From contig JAPYXD010000754.1 in assembly GCA_030998225.1 (NCBI GenBank), positions 3,596,001 to 3,660,000 on the forward strand: DNA of 64,000 nt. Reading direction: 5' to 3'. Source of the DNA: Diplolepis rosae. Its lineage: Eukaryota > Arthropoda > Insecta > Hymenoptera > Diplolepididae. Position numbers and translations under genes: made by a program. Of this stretch, positions 23,140 to 33,819 are shown piece after piece. Numbering within the stretch: the first letter of the stretch is position 1; each line of letters begins with the position of its first letter. The notes beneath the pieces were generated by a model. That model saw nothing but the letters and a program-made list of their open reading frames with translations, had not been told where the DNA came from and ran no database searches.

Positions 23140-23630
23140 ATAATTGTTACATAAGGGTTTTTGGGGTCGCTGATTACAAATCTGAACTCAGATTTTGGAA
23201 ATTCAAAATAGCGGCTCCAAAATGGCGGTCACAATATTACATTTTTTGGAATTTATTTTTGAATAATGGTATACAGGAGTTTTTGAGGTCACTAATTACG
23301 AATCTGAACTCAGATTGTGAAAATTCAAAATGGCGGATCCAAGATGGTCGCCAAAATCTTAAATTTTTTAAAATTTGTTTTTGAAAATTGGTATAGAGGG
23401 TTTTTCGGTGTCGCTGATCACAAATCTGAACTTTGAATTTGAGAATGGTAGATCCAAGGTGGCGTCTAACAATGAAATATTATTGTAACATTTTGAAAAT
23501 TGGAAAAACGGTATTTTTGAAATTCCTGATTATAAACTTGAACCATAATTTTAAAAATTCAAATGGGAAGGATCCAGATGGTGGCAGTAAAAAAAAAGGG
23601 ATTCTAAAAAGTGCAGGTTTATTGAGGTAA
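23140..23630. repeat. 122 bp minisatellite, about four units
   Basis: GTCGCTGATTACAAATCTGA at 23166, a near copy at 23288 and another at 23410 are 122 bp apart, each followed by TTCAAAATGGCGGATCCAA-type text. A fourth, weaker unit follows near 23522. Confidence 0.8.
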
Positions 23631-23879
23631 AAGTTCCTCCAATAATGAATTCTTTTCAAAAAAAGGGTTGTTTTTCTGAATTTGTTTATTAAAATTGACA
23701 AATTTTTACTAAATTTGGTACTTTTAAATATGAATTTATATTCGATAACATCCTAGGATCATAAAATAACAAAAAACAGTTGGATAATCGGATCAAAATT
23801 ACATTTAAATCGCGAAAATTTGTAAAAAAATAAGTGGCATCAGGTGATGCCGCTGTGCCGCAAAGGGTTAAAACAAATT

Positions 23880-24000
23880 AAAAATTTTACGGCACTAGTG
23901 CAGGAAGATCGACTTCGACAAAAAATATCGTTCGTATCACGTGCGGAGCGTATTTTAACACGTGACTCGCTCTTGTGTTAAAATACACCTTTTCGCACTT
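23880..24000. repeat. FB10 fragment plus a second hairpin
   Basis: GCACTAGTGCAGGAAGATCG is an FB10 remnant. Directly after it GTGCGGAGCGTATTTTAACA faces GTGTTAAAATACACC, forming a stem of about 20 bp around ACTCGCTCTT. Confidence 0.6.
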
Positions 24001-24009
24001 GACACAAAT

Positions 24010-24200
24010 TCTGTTACAGTTGGGTAGTTTTAAGATACATTTTATGAAAATTAAGTTAATTTCATAATATCAAGACAAATTTCAGTAAATTAAGTACATA
24101 TTTCGCAATTTCAAGTTACCTTTACTTAAAAACATCATAAAATATCGTCAAATTTTACGTTACCTTTTGTAACATACAATTTTTTTAAATTTCCGAAAAT
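24010..24200 (-). repeat. FB3 repeat, copy 2 (inverted)
   Basis: TTTTAAGATACATTTTATGA followed by TTTCATAATAT is the inverse of 10815-10860; GTTAC-type words continue to about 24200. Confidence 0.6.
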
Positions 24201-24479
24201 TTCTAATCGTGTAATATTTTCGACCGCAAAGCTAAAAAATCACCCATGTATAAAATATGTAAAATATTGGAAGTTTTTTAACCGATGGCATTATGAAAAT
24301 TCTATCTTTATTACAATAAGCCGATGAAGAAATATCGTTTCTATTTCCGTTTCACTGCACCACACAAGAAATATGTGAACGGATAGAACGCGGAAGGGGT
24401 GTTCTTGAAACTTACACTAAAGGTAGGCATTTGAATTTTACGTCAGTACTTTTGCCAAATACCCATAGCATAGTGGGTC

Positions 24480-24530
24480 CTACATACATATATACATACA
24501 CACATACATACATATATATATATATAATAC
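24480..24530. repeat. Microsatellite (TACA)n/(TA)n
   Basis: A run of TACATACATATATACATA units grading into TATATATA. Confidence 0.9.
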
Positions 24531-24920
24531 TATCTACCAACTCGTTTTTCCAAAGTGTACCCGTGCGTATAGAGTGAACTGAGATGAAAGGCGAAATGGC
24601 AATATAGCATCTCAGAAATGGCGACTTTACAATTTACATTTCAAGAATCGAACCACAACCTTCGCCTTTCGAATATTCCTCGACCACAGTTGTCCCAAAA
24701 ATATTCGATTCTGCCGACTTTATGTGCCTTATTTCCTTTTCCACATTTTACAAGATGAAGTGTGTTTACCGATATGAAAGTTCACATTTGAGATTTATTA
24801 TTAGCCAAGAGAAAAATTTTGTTTTATTGACATAAACTCTAACGTAAAAACGCTTTTTAGAAACCACAGAAATTTAATTCCAATATATTTTGGCAGAGAC
24901 AACTAATTTTATTTGTTTAT

Positions 24921-25503
24921 TTTCGAATTTTCTGAGAAATGATATTTTCGATATAGCAAGCGCACTTTCAAGCCTGTTTATCTTGAAAACAATTGTTCGC
25001 ACCAAAAATTGTCCAAATTACGAAAATTAGGGTTTTGACTCGTCTTTACAGAGATTGTTGCGAAAAAATTGTTTAAACATTTTTTAACATACAAAAGTAA
25101 AGAAATAAACGCAAAATCGTTTTTTTCCAAATTTGGCCCCTTTCGAAATTTTTTTTTTCGTGGATTTAGATTCTTTGAAGTCTGTTATAGAATATGACGA
25201 TTGAATAAAAATGGCTGGATCATTGATTCGGAAGTTATGGAATTTTGAAGAGCCTCGCGCGGCCTCGCGCGCAATTTCGAAAGGGGCCAAATTTGGAAAA
25301 AAACTATTTTGCGTTTATTTCATTACTTTTGTATGTTAAAAAATGTTTAAACAATTTTTTCGCAACAATCTCTGTAAAGACGAGTCAAAACCCTAATTTT
25401 CGTAATTTGGACAATTTTTTGTGCGAACAATTGTTTTCAAGATAAACAGGCTTGAAAGTGCGCTTGCTATATCGAAAATATCATTTCTCAGAAAATTCGA
25501 AAA
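24921..25503. mobile_element. Foldback element FB6, arms of about 230 bp
   Basis: TTTTCGAATTTTCTGAGAAA at the left is mirrored by TTTCTCAGAAAATTCGAAAA at the right, and the match runs inward to CAAATTTGGCCCCTTTCG near 25130 and its inverse near 25275. The spacer of about 120 bp is unique. The two open frames in the arms are mirror images and not genes. Confidence 0.88.
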
Positions 25504-25509
25504 ATCGTA

Positions 25510-26180
25510 TACTTGTAAAAAAAATTTTTTTGGCCAAACAAAAAAATACGTGTCTATTTATTGTTGATAAAGAACCGAAAAAAAATTATCTTGTTCAAAT
25601 CTGTGACATCGACTGTCAATCTAATATGGAATGACCCATATATATGTTTCCATGTTATTAATTTTATTCAGAAATGGGTTACTGGGTGGGTATTATAAAA
25701 AATCTGACGGTGCATAATTTTTAAAAATTATATAATTTTCAAAATTTCACTCTTGTGTTTGTATAGACAGCTAAGCAGGAAAAAAATTAAGAAGTTTTTA
25801 ATTTTTCTACAATTTTGATGCGACTTCCTTCGTGTTCTGATCTAAAATATAAAAGTTACCAAGCGGACATGAAATTCCAGGAACAAACATTTACATAAAT
25901 ACATTTAACTATCTTCCAATATTAAGCTTTATTTATCTTTTGCCAGTTTCTTCAACTCAATTCAAATGAGTTATATGACTATTAATTGTTTATAAAATCC
26001 TTCAGTCATTATTTCTTAATTTTAATTCGCGAATTTGTAGTTGGGGACAGACTACCACGAATATACATTTTGGCCATATTTTAATTTCCTATTTTTGGAA
26101 AAAGACACCAAAATTTTTAAAACTGTACCGAAAACTACTTCAATGAAAGTAATTCAATCTAGTATTATTAAAAAAAAAAT
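25510..26180. other. No gene recognised
   Basis: AT-rich sequence without a repeat family seen elsewhere in the window and without a convincing frame. Confidence 0.35.
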
Positions 26181-26187
26181 ATAGTAA

Positions 26188-26588
26188 GGTAGTTGTCGTG
26201 CCAAAAATCAGTCTCTGGAAAAAGAAGAATACAGCAATTTGTTTATAAAAATTTTGTTTTGGAAAATTGATTTTTAATGATTTCAGCCATTAAAGAATTT
26301 ATTTTCAAAAATTGGAAACGGTTAAGTTGTAGAGAATATATTCCTCGAAAAAATAAGCGATGATTTAAGAAACTTCAATCATTTTCAAAGAATTGGTAAG
26401 AAGCGATAGTAATGAAAAATCCTATTACAAAAAACATTATAAAAAAAATATTTTTCGTAATTTTTAAATTTTTTCATTAAAAAGAGTGTCTTTCCTTACA
26501 TATGACACGGCGGATGATATAATTTCCAGTCTTGAAATCATAGAAAAACATCTTTTTCCAGAGACTGATTTTTGGCACGACAACTACC
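26188..26588. mobile_element. Foldback element FB7, related to FB1
   Basis: GGTAGTTGTCGTGCCAAAAA at the left and its inverse CACGACAACTACC at the right share only the outermost GGTAGTT with FB1, but the interior (CAGCCATTAAAGAATTTATT, GGTAAGAAGCGATA) is FB1 sequence. The right flank is TTAA. It is a relative of FB1 with exchanged sub-terminal sequence. Confidence 0.85.
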
Positions 26589-26599
26589 TTAAATAATTG

Positions 26600-27700
26600 A
26601 AATACGTAAAACTAATGTGACATAAATTTCACAATATTTTGGCAACGACCTAACCAGTCTTAATTGTTATTCAATTTCAATAAATAAAAAAAATTTAAAT
26701 TTAAAAATTCTACACTGTATAGGTACAATATTTCCCTTAAATGTTTATTTAATGAAGCATAAAATTGTCAACGAGTAAAATTGAGTAGAATGGCCCAATA
26801 AATAAGATAAACTCATGTTTATGCAGAATTAATAAAAACAAAGATAAGTTACATGGAGGTTGAATAAAAAATGAAATGTCAAATAACTATTAATTTGGTT
26901 ACCCAAACTATTTTATTCCAAGAAATGTAATCTTGTTTCTTTCGAAATATATTCTAATGATTTTCATCTCATTTTTCCTGCTTCTACGAACTCTTATTTA
27001 GTTTGAGGTTATGTCAACGGGTCGACCCTTCTCAAGATAATTGATGTCATCTAATTTCGAGAGTGAAATAAAATGTGCTAAATAACTTTTGCTGATGAAA
27101 GTAAGAGCATAAAAAGTGAGTGCAACACTAACCCTTTTATTATTTTGAGGTACTTCAGTGTAATCATCTCGAGTTAACGATTATATTGTCTAACTTTGCC
27201 CCTATTCGACGCACAGCCATCAGGGAAACGCGCTTGTTATTATTGGAGCACCAAGCAATTTTCCGAGGGGCATTTAACCTTGAAAGTTTTCTGTCTAATT
27301 ACGGGGAATATTGCATTTAATGTACCGCAAAGACCACGAATCGGTGACGAAGTTTCAGACTTTATAAGAAACCTCCAAAGCATTCAAAGTTTCCTCTGCG
27401 ATTCAATTTAACGATCGTTAAATCATGCGTGGCTAATGCACCAATTAGTGATGTTTTTAAGTAAAAGATTGATGAAGAAACTATTCCAATTTAGTTCAAT
27501 TCATTTAAACTTTCTTCAAAAGCAATCAAGAATCTCAGACCTCTTTTGAAGTCATCTACTCCAATTTTCTGTTAGATGTTAATTTATTTATTGAACTGCA
27601 CCTTACAAGTAAAAGTTCTTATATATTACAAACCCATGATGAAATATCAACTCTATGGATCAAAGGTTGTAGTAGTGATATTAGATCGTCTGAGTATCCA
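26600..27700. other. No gene recognised
   Basis: 27000-27420 is less AT-rich and has a 71-codon plus-strand frame without a domain. No repeat seen elsewhere in the window is present. Confidence 0.35.
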
Positions 27701-27708
27701 TGATTTGA

Positions 27709-27767
27709 TAAGCTTATAAAGTTGAGTAAGACAAAAAACGACTTCTTCAGACCAAAGTGATAATGTA
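27709..27767. repeat. Left half of an inverted repeat split by a mariner
   Basis: AGCTTATAAAGTTGAGTAAG followed by CGACTTCTTCAGACC is the inverse of 30487-30546. The match continues across the mariner insertion point: GATAATGTA here plus TTTC after 30183 equals the inverse of GAAATACATTATC at 30480. Confidence 0.8.
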
Positions 27768-27821
27768 CGAGGGTCGTTCAATAAGTCCTTAGAAAAAGAT
27801 AGAGAAACATATTATTTATTT

Positions 27822-28189
27822 TAATGGCTGAAATTATAAAAAAACAATTTTTCAAAACAAAATTTTTATAAACAAATTGCTGTATTTGATAATAATTCAT
27901 TCAATTTCAAAAATAGGAAACGGTCATGTTGTAGAGAATCTTTTACCTAAAAAAATGAACCGTGATTTATTAGAATCGCATCATTTTTTAACATTTGGCT
28001 CAAAGCGATAAGGAAGTAAGTTTGGGCAAAATAAAATTTATTAATAAAATTATGTTTTTGCGTTTCAAATTTTTTTCATGAAAAATAATCTTTTCTTTTT
28101 CAAAATAGCCCTTCAATAATAATATTGCTATTCTTGAAAGCAAAATTATCTATTTTTGCCTGAGGTCTAATTTTTGTGAACGAAATACC
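27822..28189. mobile_element. FB1 copy e (right part) inside mariner K
   Basis: The FB1 centre (TTTAATGGCTGAAATTAT) and complete right arm to CGAAATACC plus TTAA are present; the left arm is missing. The block 27822-28460 is nearly the same as 33004-34065 including 270 bp of non-FB1 flank. Confidence 0.8.
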
Positions 28190-28482
28190 TTAAATGATTT
28201 GAAACGTTTTGAATCGGAATATTAGCAATATTATCAGAATTATATCGTTCAGTAGAAATCATTCGAAAAAATACCTTATTAAATATTCTTCAAATCACTA
28301 TAATATAATCAAAATATTTTACTATAAATTCTTGAAAGGAAAAAAAATATGTAACTGTAAATTTGTTTCCTTAAAACGAAAATGAATAAAGAAAAAAATA
28401 TCATTCCATTCTTTGTTCTTTTCATAAATGAGTTAAATCTGAACTTAATAAAACTTTCTGACCCCATAGTAGAAGAAAAATC

Positions 28483-28593
28483 GTGTGCAACACGGGAAAA
28501 GCATTTATTTTACTCGTGTGGTTGTTACCCACGCTTTGCTCGGGCATCAAACTTCACACTCTCAAAATAAATTTTTTTTTCCCTAGTTGCACA
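28483..28593. mobile_element. Short MITE with TGTGCAAC ends
   Basis: TGTGCAACACGGGAAAA at the left is mirrored by TTTTTCCCTAGTTGCACA at the right, about 110 bp apart. It sits at the junction of the duplicated block and FB1f. Confidence 0.6.
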
Positions 28594-28605
28594 ATATACT
28601 ATTAT

Positions 28606-29124
28606 TAATAAATTTGATTTTTGACCCAACTTCTTTTCTTATCGCCTCTTACCAAATTTTAAAAAATTTTGCGATTCTAATAAATCATGAATCATATTTT
28701 CAGAGAAAAGATTTCCCACAACTTTACAGTTTCTGATTTTAAAAAATAAATTCTTTAATGGCTGAAGCCATTAAAAAAACATTTTCCAAAATGAAATTTT
28801 TATAAAGAAATTGCTGAATTTGATAATAATTTATTAATTTTAGAAAATTGAAAATGGTTAAGTTGTAGGGGATCTTTTTCTTGAAAAAGTGATTTGTAAT
28901 TTATTAAAATCGCATAATTTTTTAAAATTTGGTAAGAAGCGATAAGAAAAAAAGTTGGGGCAAAAATAAAATTTATTAATAAAATTATTTTTCTCTATTT
29001 CAAATTTTTTTCATGGAAATTAATCTTTTCTCTTCCAAAATAGCCCTTCAATAATAATATTGCTATTCTTGAAAGAAAATTTATCTATTTTTTCCTGAGG
29101 TCTAATTTTCGTGGATCAATTTCC
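28606..29124. mobile_element. FB1 copy f (left arm truncated) inside mariner K
   Basis: From ATTAATAAATTTGATTTTTG to TTTTCGTGGATCAATTTCC plus TTAA (29125-29128) it follows the FB1 consensus closely. Confidence 0.85.
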
Positions 29125-29159
29125 TTAAACCTATAGACTTTTCCAAGCGTTTCTCCAAC

Positions 29160-29670
29160 GTTTTTAAGCCGTTCAAAAAGTAGGATTTCAGAAGGTCATC
29201 AAGGGCGTTGGCCTCATTGGACGTGAACCGTTGTCAGCCGAGCCGTTTTTCAAGTATGGAAATTTAAAAAAGTCGCAGGGGGCCAAATTCGGTGAATACG
29301 GTGGATGTTGTAATAATTTTTTTAATTTTCAAATGAGAACGTTTTTTCTTGATGTCTTTGCTCAACTGGTGTAATGACGACTTATAATAAGCTCCAGTTA
29401 TCGTTTGTCCTTTTTCCAAGTAATCGGTGTAGATGATTGTTCGATGTGAATCGTTGACCATCGAGCCATTTTTTCAAGTTTGGAAATAAAAAAAGTCACT
29501 GGGGGTCAAATCCGTTGAATACGGTAGATGTTTATCCAATTGTAAACAGTTGGAAAGACAGGAACAGATGTGCCATGAATTTCATCCGACTCAGCTTTGA
29601 CATCTTTCGGTGTTAAGCCTTTTAAATATAAGTGTTTAATAACCGCTCGTAACTCACTCATTTCAATTTT
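29160..29670 (-). pseudogene. Mariner K transposase remnant
   Basis: On the minus strand the N-terminal part reads MSELRAVIKHLYLKGLTPKD and FPTVYNW, the first helix-turn-helix of a mariner transposase. Near 29505 it jumps to the catalytic half: DYLEKGQTITGAYY, then SPNLAPCDFFKFP holding the third catalytic Asp. Most of the middle, including the first Asp region, is deleted, and the C-terminal part is frameshifted. It cannot be active. DD34D mariner assignment rests on the CDFF motif. Confidence 0.8.
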
Positions 29671-29733
29671 TCTAAATACACAAAAGTTATTTGCTTCAAT
29701 CGACAATAAAAATGAAACCATGTGATGGATATA

Positions 29734-30066
29734 CATTCGGGCTTCTCAATAAGAGCGCTCACGAGGCTGTAGTGGGAGGAATTTCCGAGAAGTGTAGTAC
29801 CCCCACTCTTTACAGAAAAGCTTGCTCGCTCAAAACGTAAGCGGGTCTCTCAATAAGAGCGCTTCGACTCTCCTCGATTTGTCTCGTACGTCGTGTTACC
29901 AAAGAGAGAAAATCGTTAATAATCAAACTTCACAGAACGCTTTTATTGAGAAACCTCGAAATGAATGCGATGGAATTCAAAACAAGCACGGTAGTGGGGG
30001 TACTGCTCGATCACGGATTAGGGGAAGCGTTCTTATTGTGCACCCTCTTATTGAGAGTTCCGACTG
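29734..30066. mobile_element. Short TIR element inside mariner K (333 bp)
   Basis: CATTCGGGCTTCTCAATAAG at the left and CTTATTGAGAGTTCCGACTG at the right are inverted, with TA on each side (29732-29733, 30067-30068). CTCTCAATAAGAGCGCTT and its inverse recur inside at about 29850 and 29940, so a second, smaller copy may be nested. It interrupts the 5' flank of the mariner K gene. Confidence 0.8.
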
Positions 30067-30189
30067 TAACTGAGACTTTAACAGCTGTCTAGTGAGTAAT
30101 AATGCTTACTAAAACCAAACCATTTTCGATACTACGAGCGCCATCTCTTGGAATTTCTAAGGACTTATTGAACGACTCTCGTATTTCTC

Positions 30190-32700
30190 ATATGGATATT
30201 TAGGCAAATACTTTAACTTTATATTGATATTTATTTTTGTTTCCTTATAATGACGTTCTTTTTCAAACTATAATAATTTTCTCATTTATAATCTAATTTT
30301 AATATTTTTCTGTATCTTATTAGACAGAGAGAAGAAGAGGAGTTATGACTATGTTTTTATGATGTCTACTATGGTTTATAACAATTTTACGATTTTTGAC
30401 TATATTTTAAATAAATTTATACATGTAATTAACAAATAGCCTATTGTCCTGCTGAGGAAGTCTTAAATGACTTCGAAACGTTGAAATACATTATCATTTT
30501 GGTCTGAAGAAGTCGTCTTTTGTCATACTCAACTTTATAAGCTCTATAGATGCATTTTGATAAATTAACACGTTCGATAAATTGCCAATAATATATACAG
30601 CAGATTAGTATGAAATTGAAATATGAGTTTATTTGAAAATTAATAATTCTTAAACGAGTAAACATCGAGTTATGGAAAAATTAAATGAAAAAGTGGATTT
30701 TGTTGAACGTTCCAAATGTCATAAACTAAAAACTAAAACAGGCAATGTCACAGATGTTATCGTATTAAAAGTGTTGAAACGCAAGGGATCTGATGAAAAA
30801 ATATGTTGATATTTGAATTAAAACATACGTTAAAAAATGCCACAGGGAATGAAAAGCATTTTTTATAGAACACATTTGTTGCGTTTGAAACGTGTCGAAA
30901 CACTCAATTCCCTCTGGTGACATTTTCATAGTTATGGACAATACTCACTAGACCCTCGTGTTGTACTCACCGAATGAATCGAACCTACAAACTACCTTTA
31001 TCGAGAGATACAGGTACACCTTCGACAAAGAGCATTCAAATCACACACCCGCAGGTAATAAATTAACGGATAGAATTTATCGTGAAAATTATTTCTCATT
31101 CATGCCAATATATGTCCCATTGAATTCTATAGATAGGCCAGAAGATTGGGTTATATAGCCATTGCAAACAACTTTAGACAAGTAGATATTTATCTTTCCT
31201 TTTATGACAAATTTTTTAGGACATGGATAAATCGGATCACGTGACCCAATTCCTGTAAAAGTTTATGTAATATAACTTTTTTATTTTACAAAAGATCTTC
31301 TTGAAAATTTGAGAAACTTAACAAAAGACAATAAAGCGTATTTGTGAACTTCTTTTTAGTGCAAATTTTGAAAAAAATTGAAAGACTTGTCGACAATTAT
31401 AGTTAAATGTAAAAATGTTTGCAAAATTTTCACTCAAACGAAGTTGGCAGATGTTATTTATCCTCTTCTGCTGAAATATCCAAAATTTCAGGAAGATATT
31501 TTGTAAAATAAAAAAGTTATCTTAGATAAAATTTTACTGGAATTTGGTCACGTGGTCTGATTGAACCATGGCCTTAAGACGTTCCGCATTCAAAAGTGAT
31601 TCGGCAGTATCATATAAAATTACAATTTCAGGATTGCAACAAAAATACATGGTAACCTTGTAAATATTGAAAAAGTCTTGATATTGATTTCTTTAAATAC
31701 ATTTAAGGGCATGTGATACTTAAGAAATTATCAAATTTCATTTTCTTTCGAAAATTTTCGAAATGGCAGAAAAAATAAAAATGGAAAGACTATTTTTGAT
31801 TTGGACAGTAAAAATTTTTTTTTTTACAGATTTTACTAAAATTGAACATATTTTATTTCTTAAACCAAAAGTCGTCTATCTATGTCCGTTTCTATCATTT
31901 CTACCATTTCTCAAATTTTCAAAACAAAACTTTATGTATTTTGGACAAAAACATGTAGAAACATAAAATCAATACAATTTTCTAATTCCGTGAGTATCAT
32001 ATGCCCGTAAGAGGCATATTCTGAATAATTAAAAAAAAATTATTCTCTATTCTACTGGAATTACAATTTTACAACTATTTGAACCAAATTAGAATCTATA
32101 AACCCCCTATGATATATTCTTTATCATTTCCTGAAACTTTATCAAAAATGTTCATTGCTGTCGAAAAATCTTTGGCGACATTAAAATACTTTTCTTAATC
32201 ACAGTGATTCACTTAAATACATGCCTTTAAAAGTCTAAATTTTAACAAATGTTCAATTTTCTGATATAATGTTTCCAAATCCAAAAATAATTTGATTTTA
32301 CGCTCCTCTAATATAGAATGAATCTGAATTCTCTTTGATTCTCATTAAATATCCAATTTTAGATCAATTGAAAATTCAAATCCATAAAATTCTTAACTTA
32401 TTAAAATTAAACTTGAAAAATTACGGAATATTTCCATTTGAGAATTAACAATGTTTCCAGTTTCCTAATTATCCAGCAGATAACATTTTTCCAATTTTTT
32501 AAAATCTTTGAAAAGGTATCAAAACTTTGAAAATTCTTTACAAGTTTTCTAAGAACCTGTTAACTCAAATAATTTCTGAATAAGCCTTTTCTATTCTAAT
32601 TACTAATTAATCATCTATTACTAATCTTTTATTTTTGAATTGTTTCAATTGTCTAATTCATCCTAAACTTTTTCCATGTTTAGAAAATTTTGAAATTAAA
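30190..32700. other. No gene recognised
   Basis: It contains the right half of the split inverted repeat (30480-30546). The part 30930-31170 is less AT-rich and has a plus-strand 66-codon frame plus splice-like sites (CCCGCAG followed by GTAATA near 31050; GGTGAGTAC on the minus strand near 30968), but no protein is recognised. The rest is AT-rich. Confidence 0.4.
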
Positions 32701-32707
32701 AAATTAA

Positions 32708-33819
32708 GGTAGTTTTCATCCACGAAAATTAGACCTCAGGCAAAAATAGATAATTTTGCTTTCAAGAATAGCAATATTATTATTGAAGGGCTATTTTGAA
32801 CGAGAAAAGATTATTTCACAAAAAAAATTTTGAAACACAGAAAAATAATTTTATTAATAAATTTTATTTTTGACCCAACTTTTTTTCTTATCGCTTCTTA
32901 CCAAATTTTATAAAATTATGCGATTCTAATAAATCACGGTTCATTCTTTTAGGAAAAAGATTCTCTACAACTTGACCGTTTCCAATTTTTGAAAATGAAT
33001 TCTTTAATGGCTGAAATTATAAAAAAACAATTTTTCAAAACAAAATTTTTATAAAAAAATTGCTGTATTTGATAATAATTCATTCAATTTCAAAAATAGG
33101 AAACGGTCATCAAAATTTATTAATAATAGTATATTATGTGCCTAGGCACACAATGAGGGTGATTGCGTGACGAGCGACAATGTTCGCAGGAGATCGAAGC
33201 CAAGGCGTAGCTGAGGCAAAGCCGAGACGATGTCGAGAAAAAAGCCTAGACGAATCCGAGGCGCGATCAGTCCTGCGAGCATTGTCGCGAGTCTCGCAAT
33301 GTCCCGAATTGTGTGCATTGGCACATATTCTATTTTATGTGACTGTGGTGCGGATACGAGTTTTTATGCGTACATTGGAATCTAATCTAGTACTTATTGT
33401 AGTTGTTTGCTGCGCTAGTTGTACGAAGCGGGCGCAAATTGGCGACTAGTCCCGGCCATTTTGATTTTATCGGTCTTGTGTAGTAGTCAGTGCTAACGCT
33501 GTACGAAGAAGAAGTGAGAAGAAGAAGAATAAGAAATAGATTGCGTTCCGCTGTAAGACTATAATGCACATGCGCAGTTCAATTTCTACATTGTATTCCT
33601 CTGTAACGGAATATACAACATTGCTTTACTCTCAGCTGTAACGGAAAAACGAGTTTCCGCGGCTGAGGCACATAAAATTATTTTTTTGCGTTTCAAATTT
33701 TTTTCATGAAAAATAATCTTTTCTCTTTCAAATTAGTCCTTCAATAATAATATTGCTATTCTTGAAAGTAAAATTATCTATTTTTGCCTGAGGTCTAATT
33801 TTTGTGAACGAACTATTTT
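32708..33819. mobile_element. Foldback element FB1, copy g, split by a 546 bp element
   Basis: TTAA (32704) then GGTAGTTTTCATCCACGAAA begins the copy; GAGGTCTAATTTTTGTGAAC ends it. FB1 sequence stops near 33118 and resumes near 33675. Its right part and the 250 bp after it match 27822-28460. Confidence 0.85.
33129..33674. mobile_element. GGCACATAA-end element (family R), copy 1
   Basis: It starts GTATATTATGTGCCTAGG and ends GAGGCACATAA, a short inverted end. The first 170 bp is CG-rich and folds (CGCAGGAGATCG against CGATCAGTCCTGCG). GAAGAAGAAG repeats lie in the middle. The same order recurs at 58697 and 60892. The open frames inside are strand mirror images of a CG-rich stem. Class unknown; no transposase. 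Confidence 0.85.

Larger units (their letters stand above)
27768..30181 (-). mobile_element. Mariner element K with TA duplication, loaded with later insertions
   Basis: The ends CGAGGGTCGTTCAATAAGTC and its inverse GACTTATTGAACGACTCTCG are flanked by TA on both sides (27766-27767, 30182-30183). Only a broken transposase remains (29160-29670, minus strand). The 2.4 kb length is due to an FB1-derived block (27822-29124) and a short TIR element (29734-30066). Confidence 0.88.

Noticed and set aside
25084..25445. Two facing frames of 68 and 66 codons
   Set aside because: They are mirror images in the arms of foldback FB6.
30450..30485. Hammerhead ribozyme-like CTGAGGA..GAAA motif
   Set aside because: CTGAGGA and GAAACG occur with a good 6 bp stem between them, but the stem uses bases that must stay unpaired in the core, and no strand for stem III was found. 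Retroelement tails often show this text.
33142..33449. Facing frames in the CG-rich part of element R
   Set aside because: They lie on opposite strands of a self-folding repeat that occurs three times without a conserved frame.
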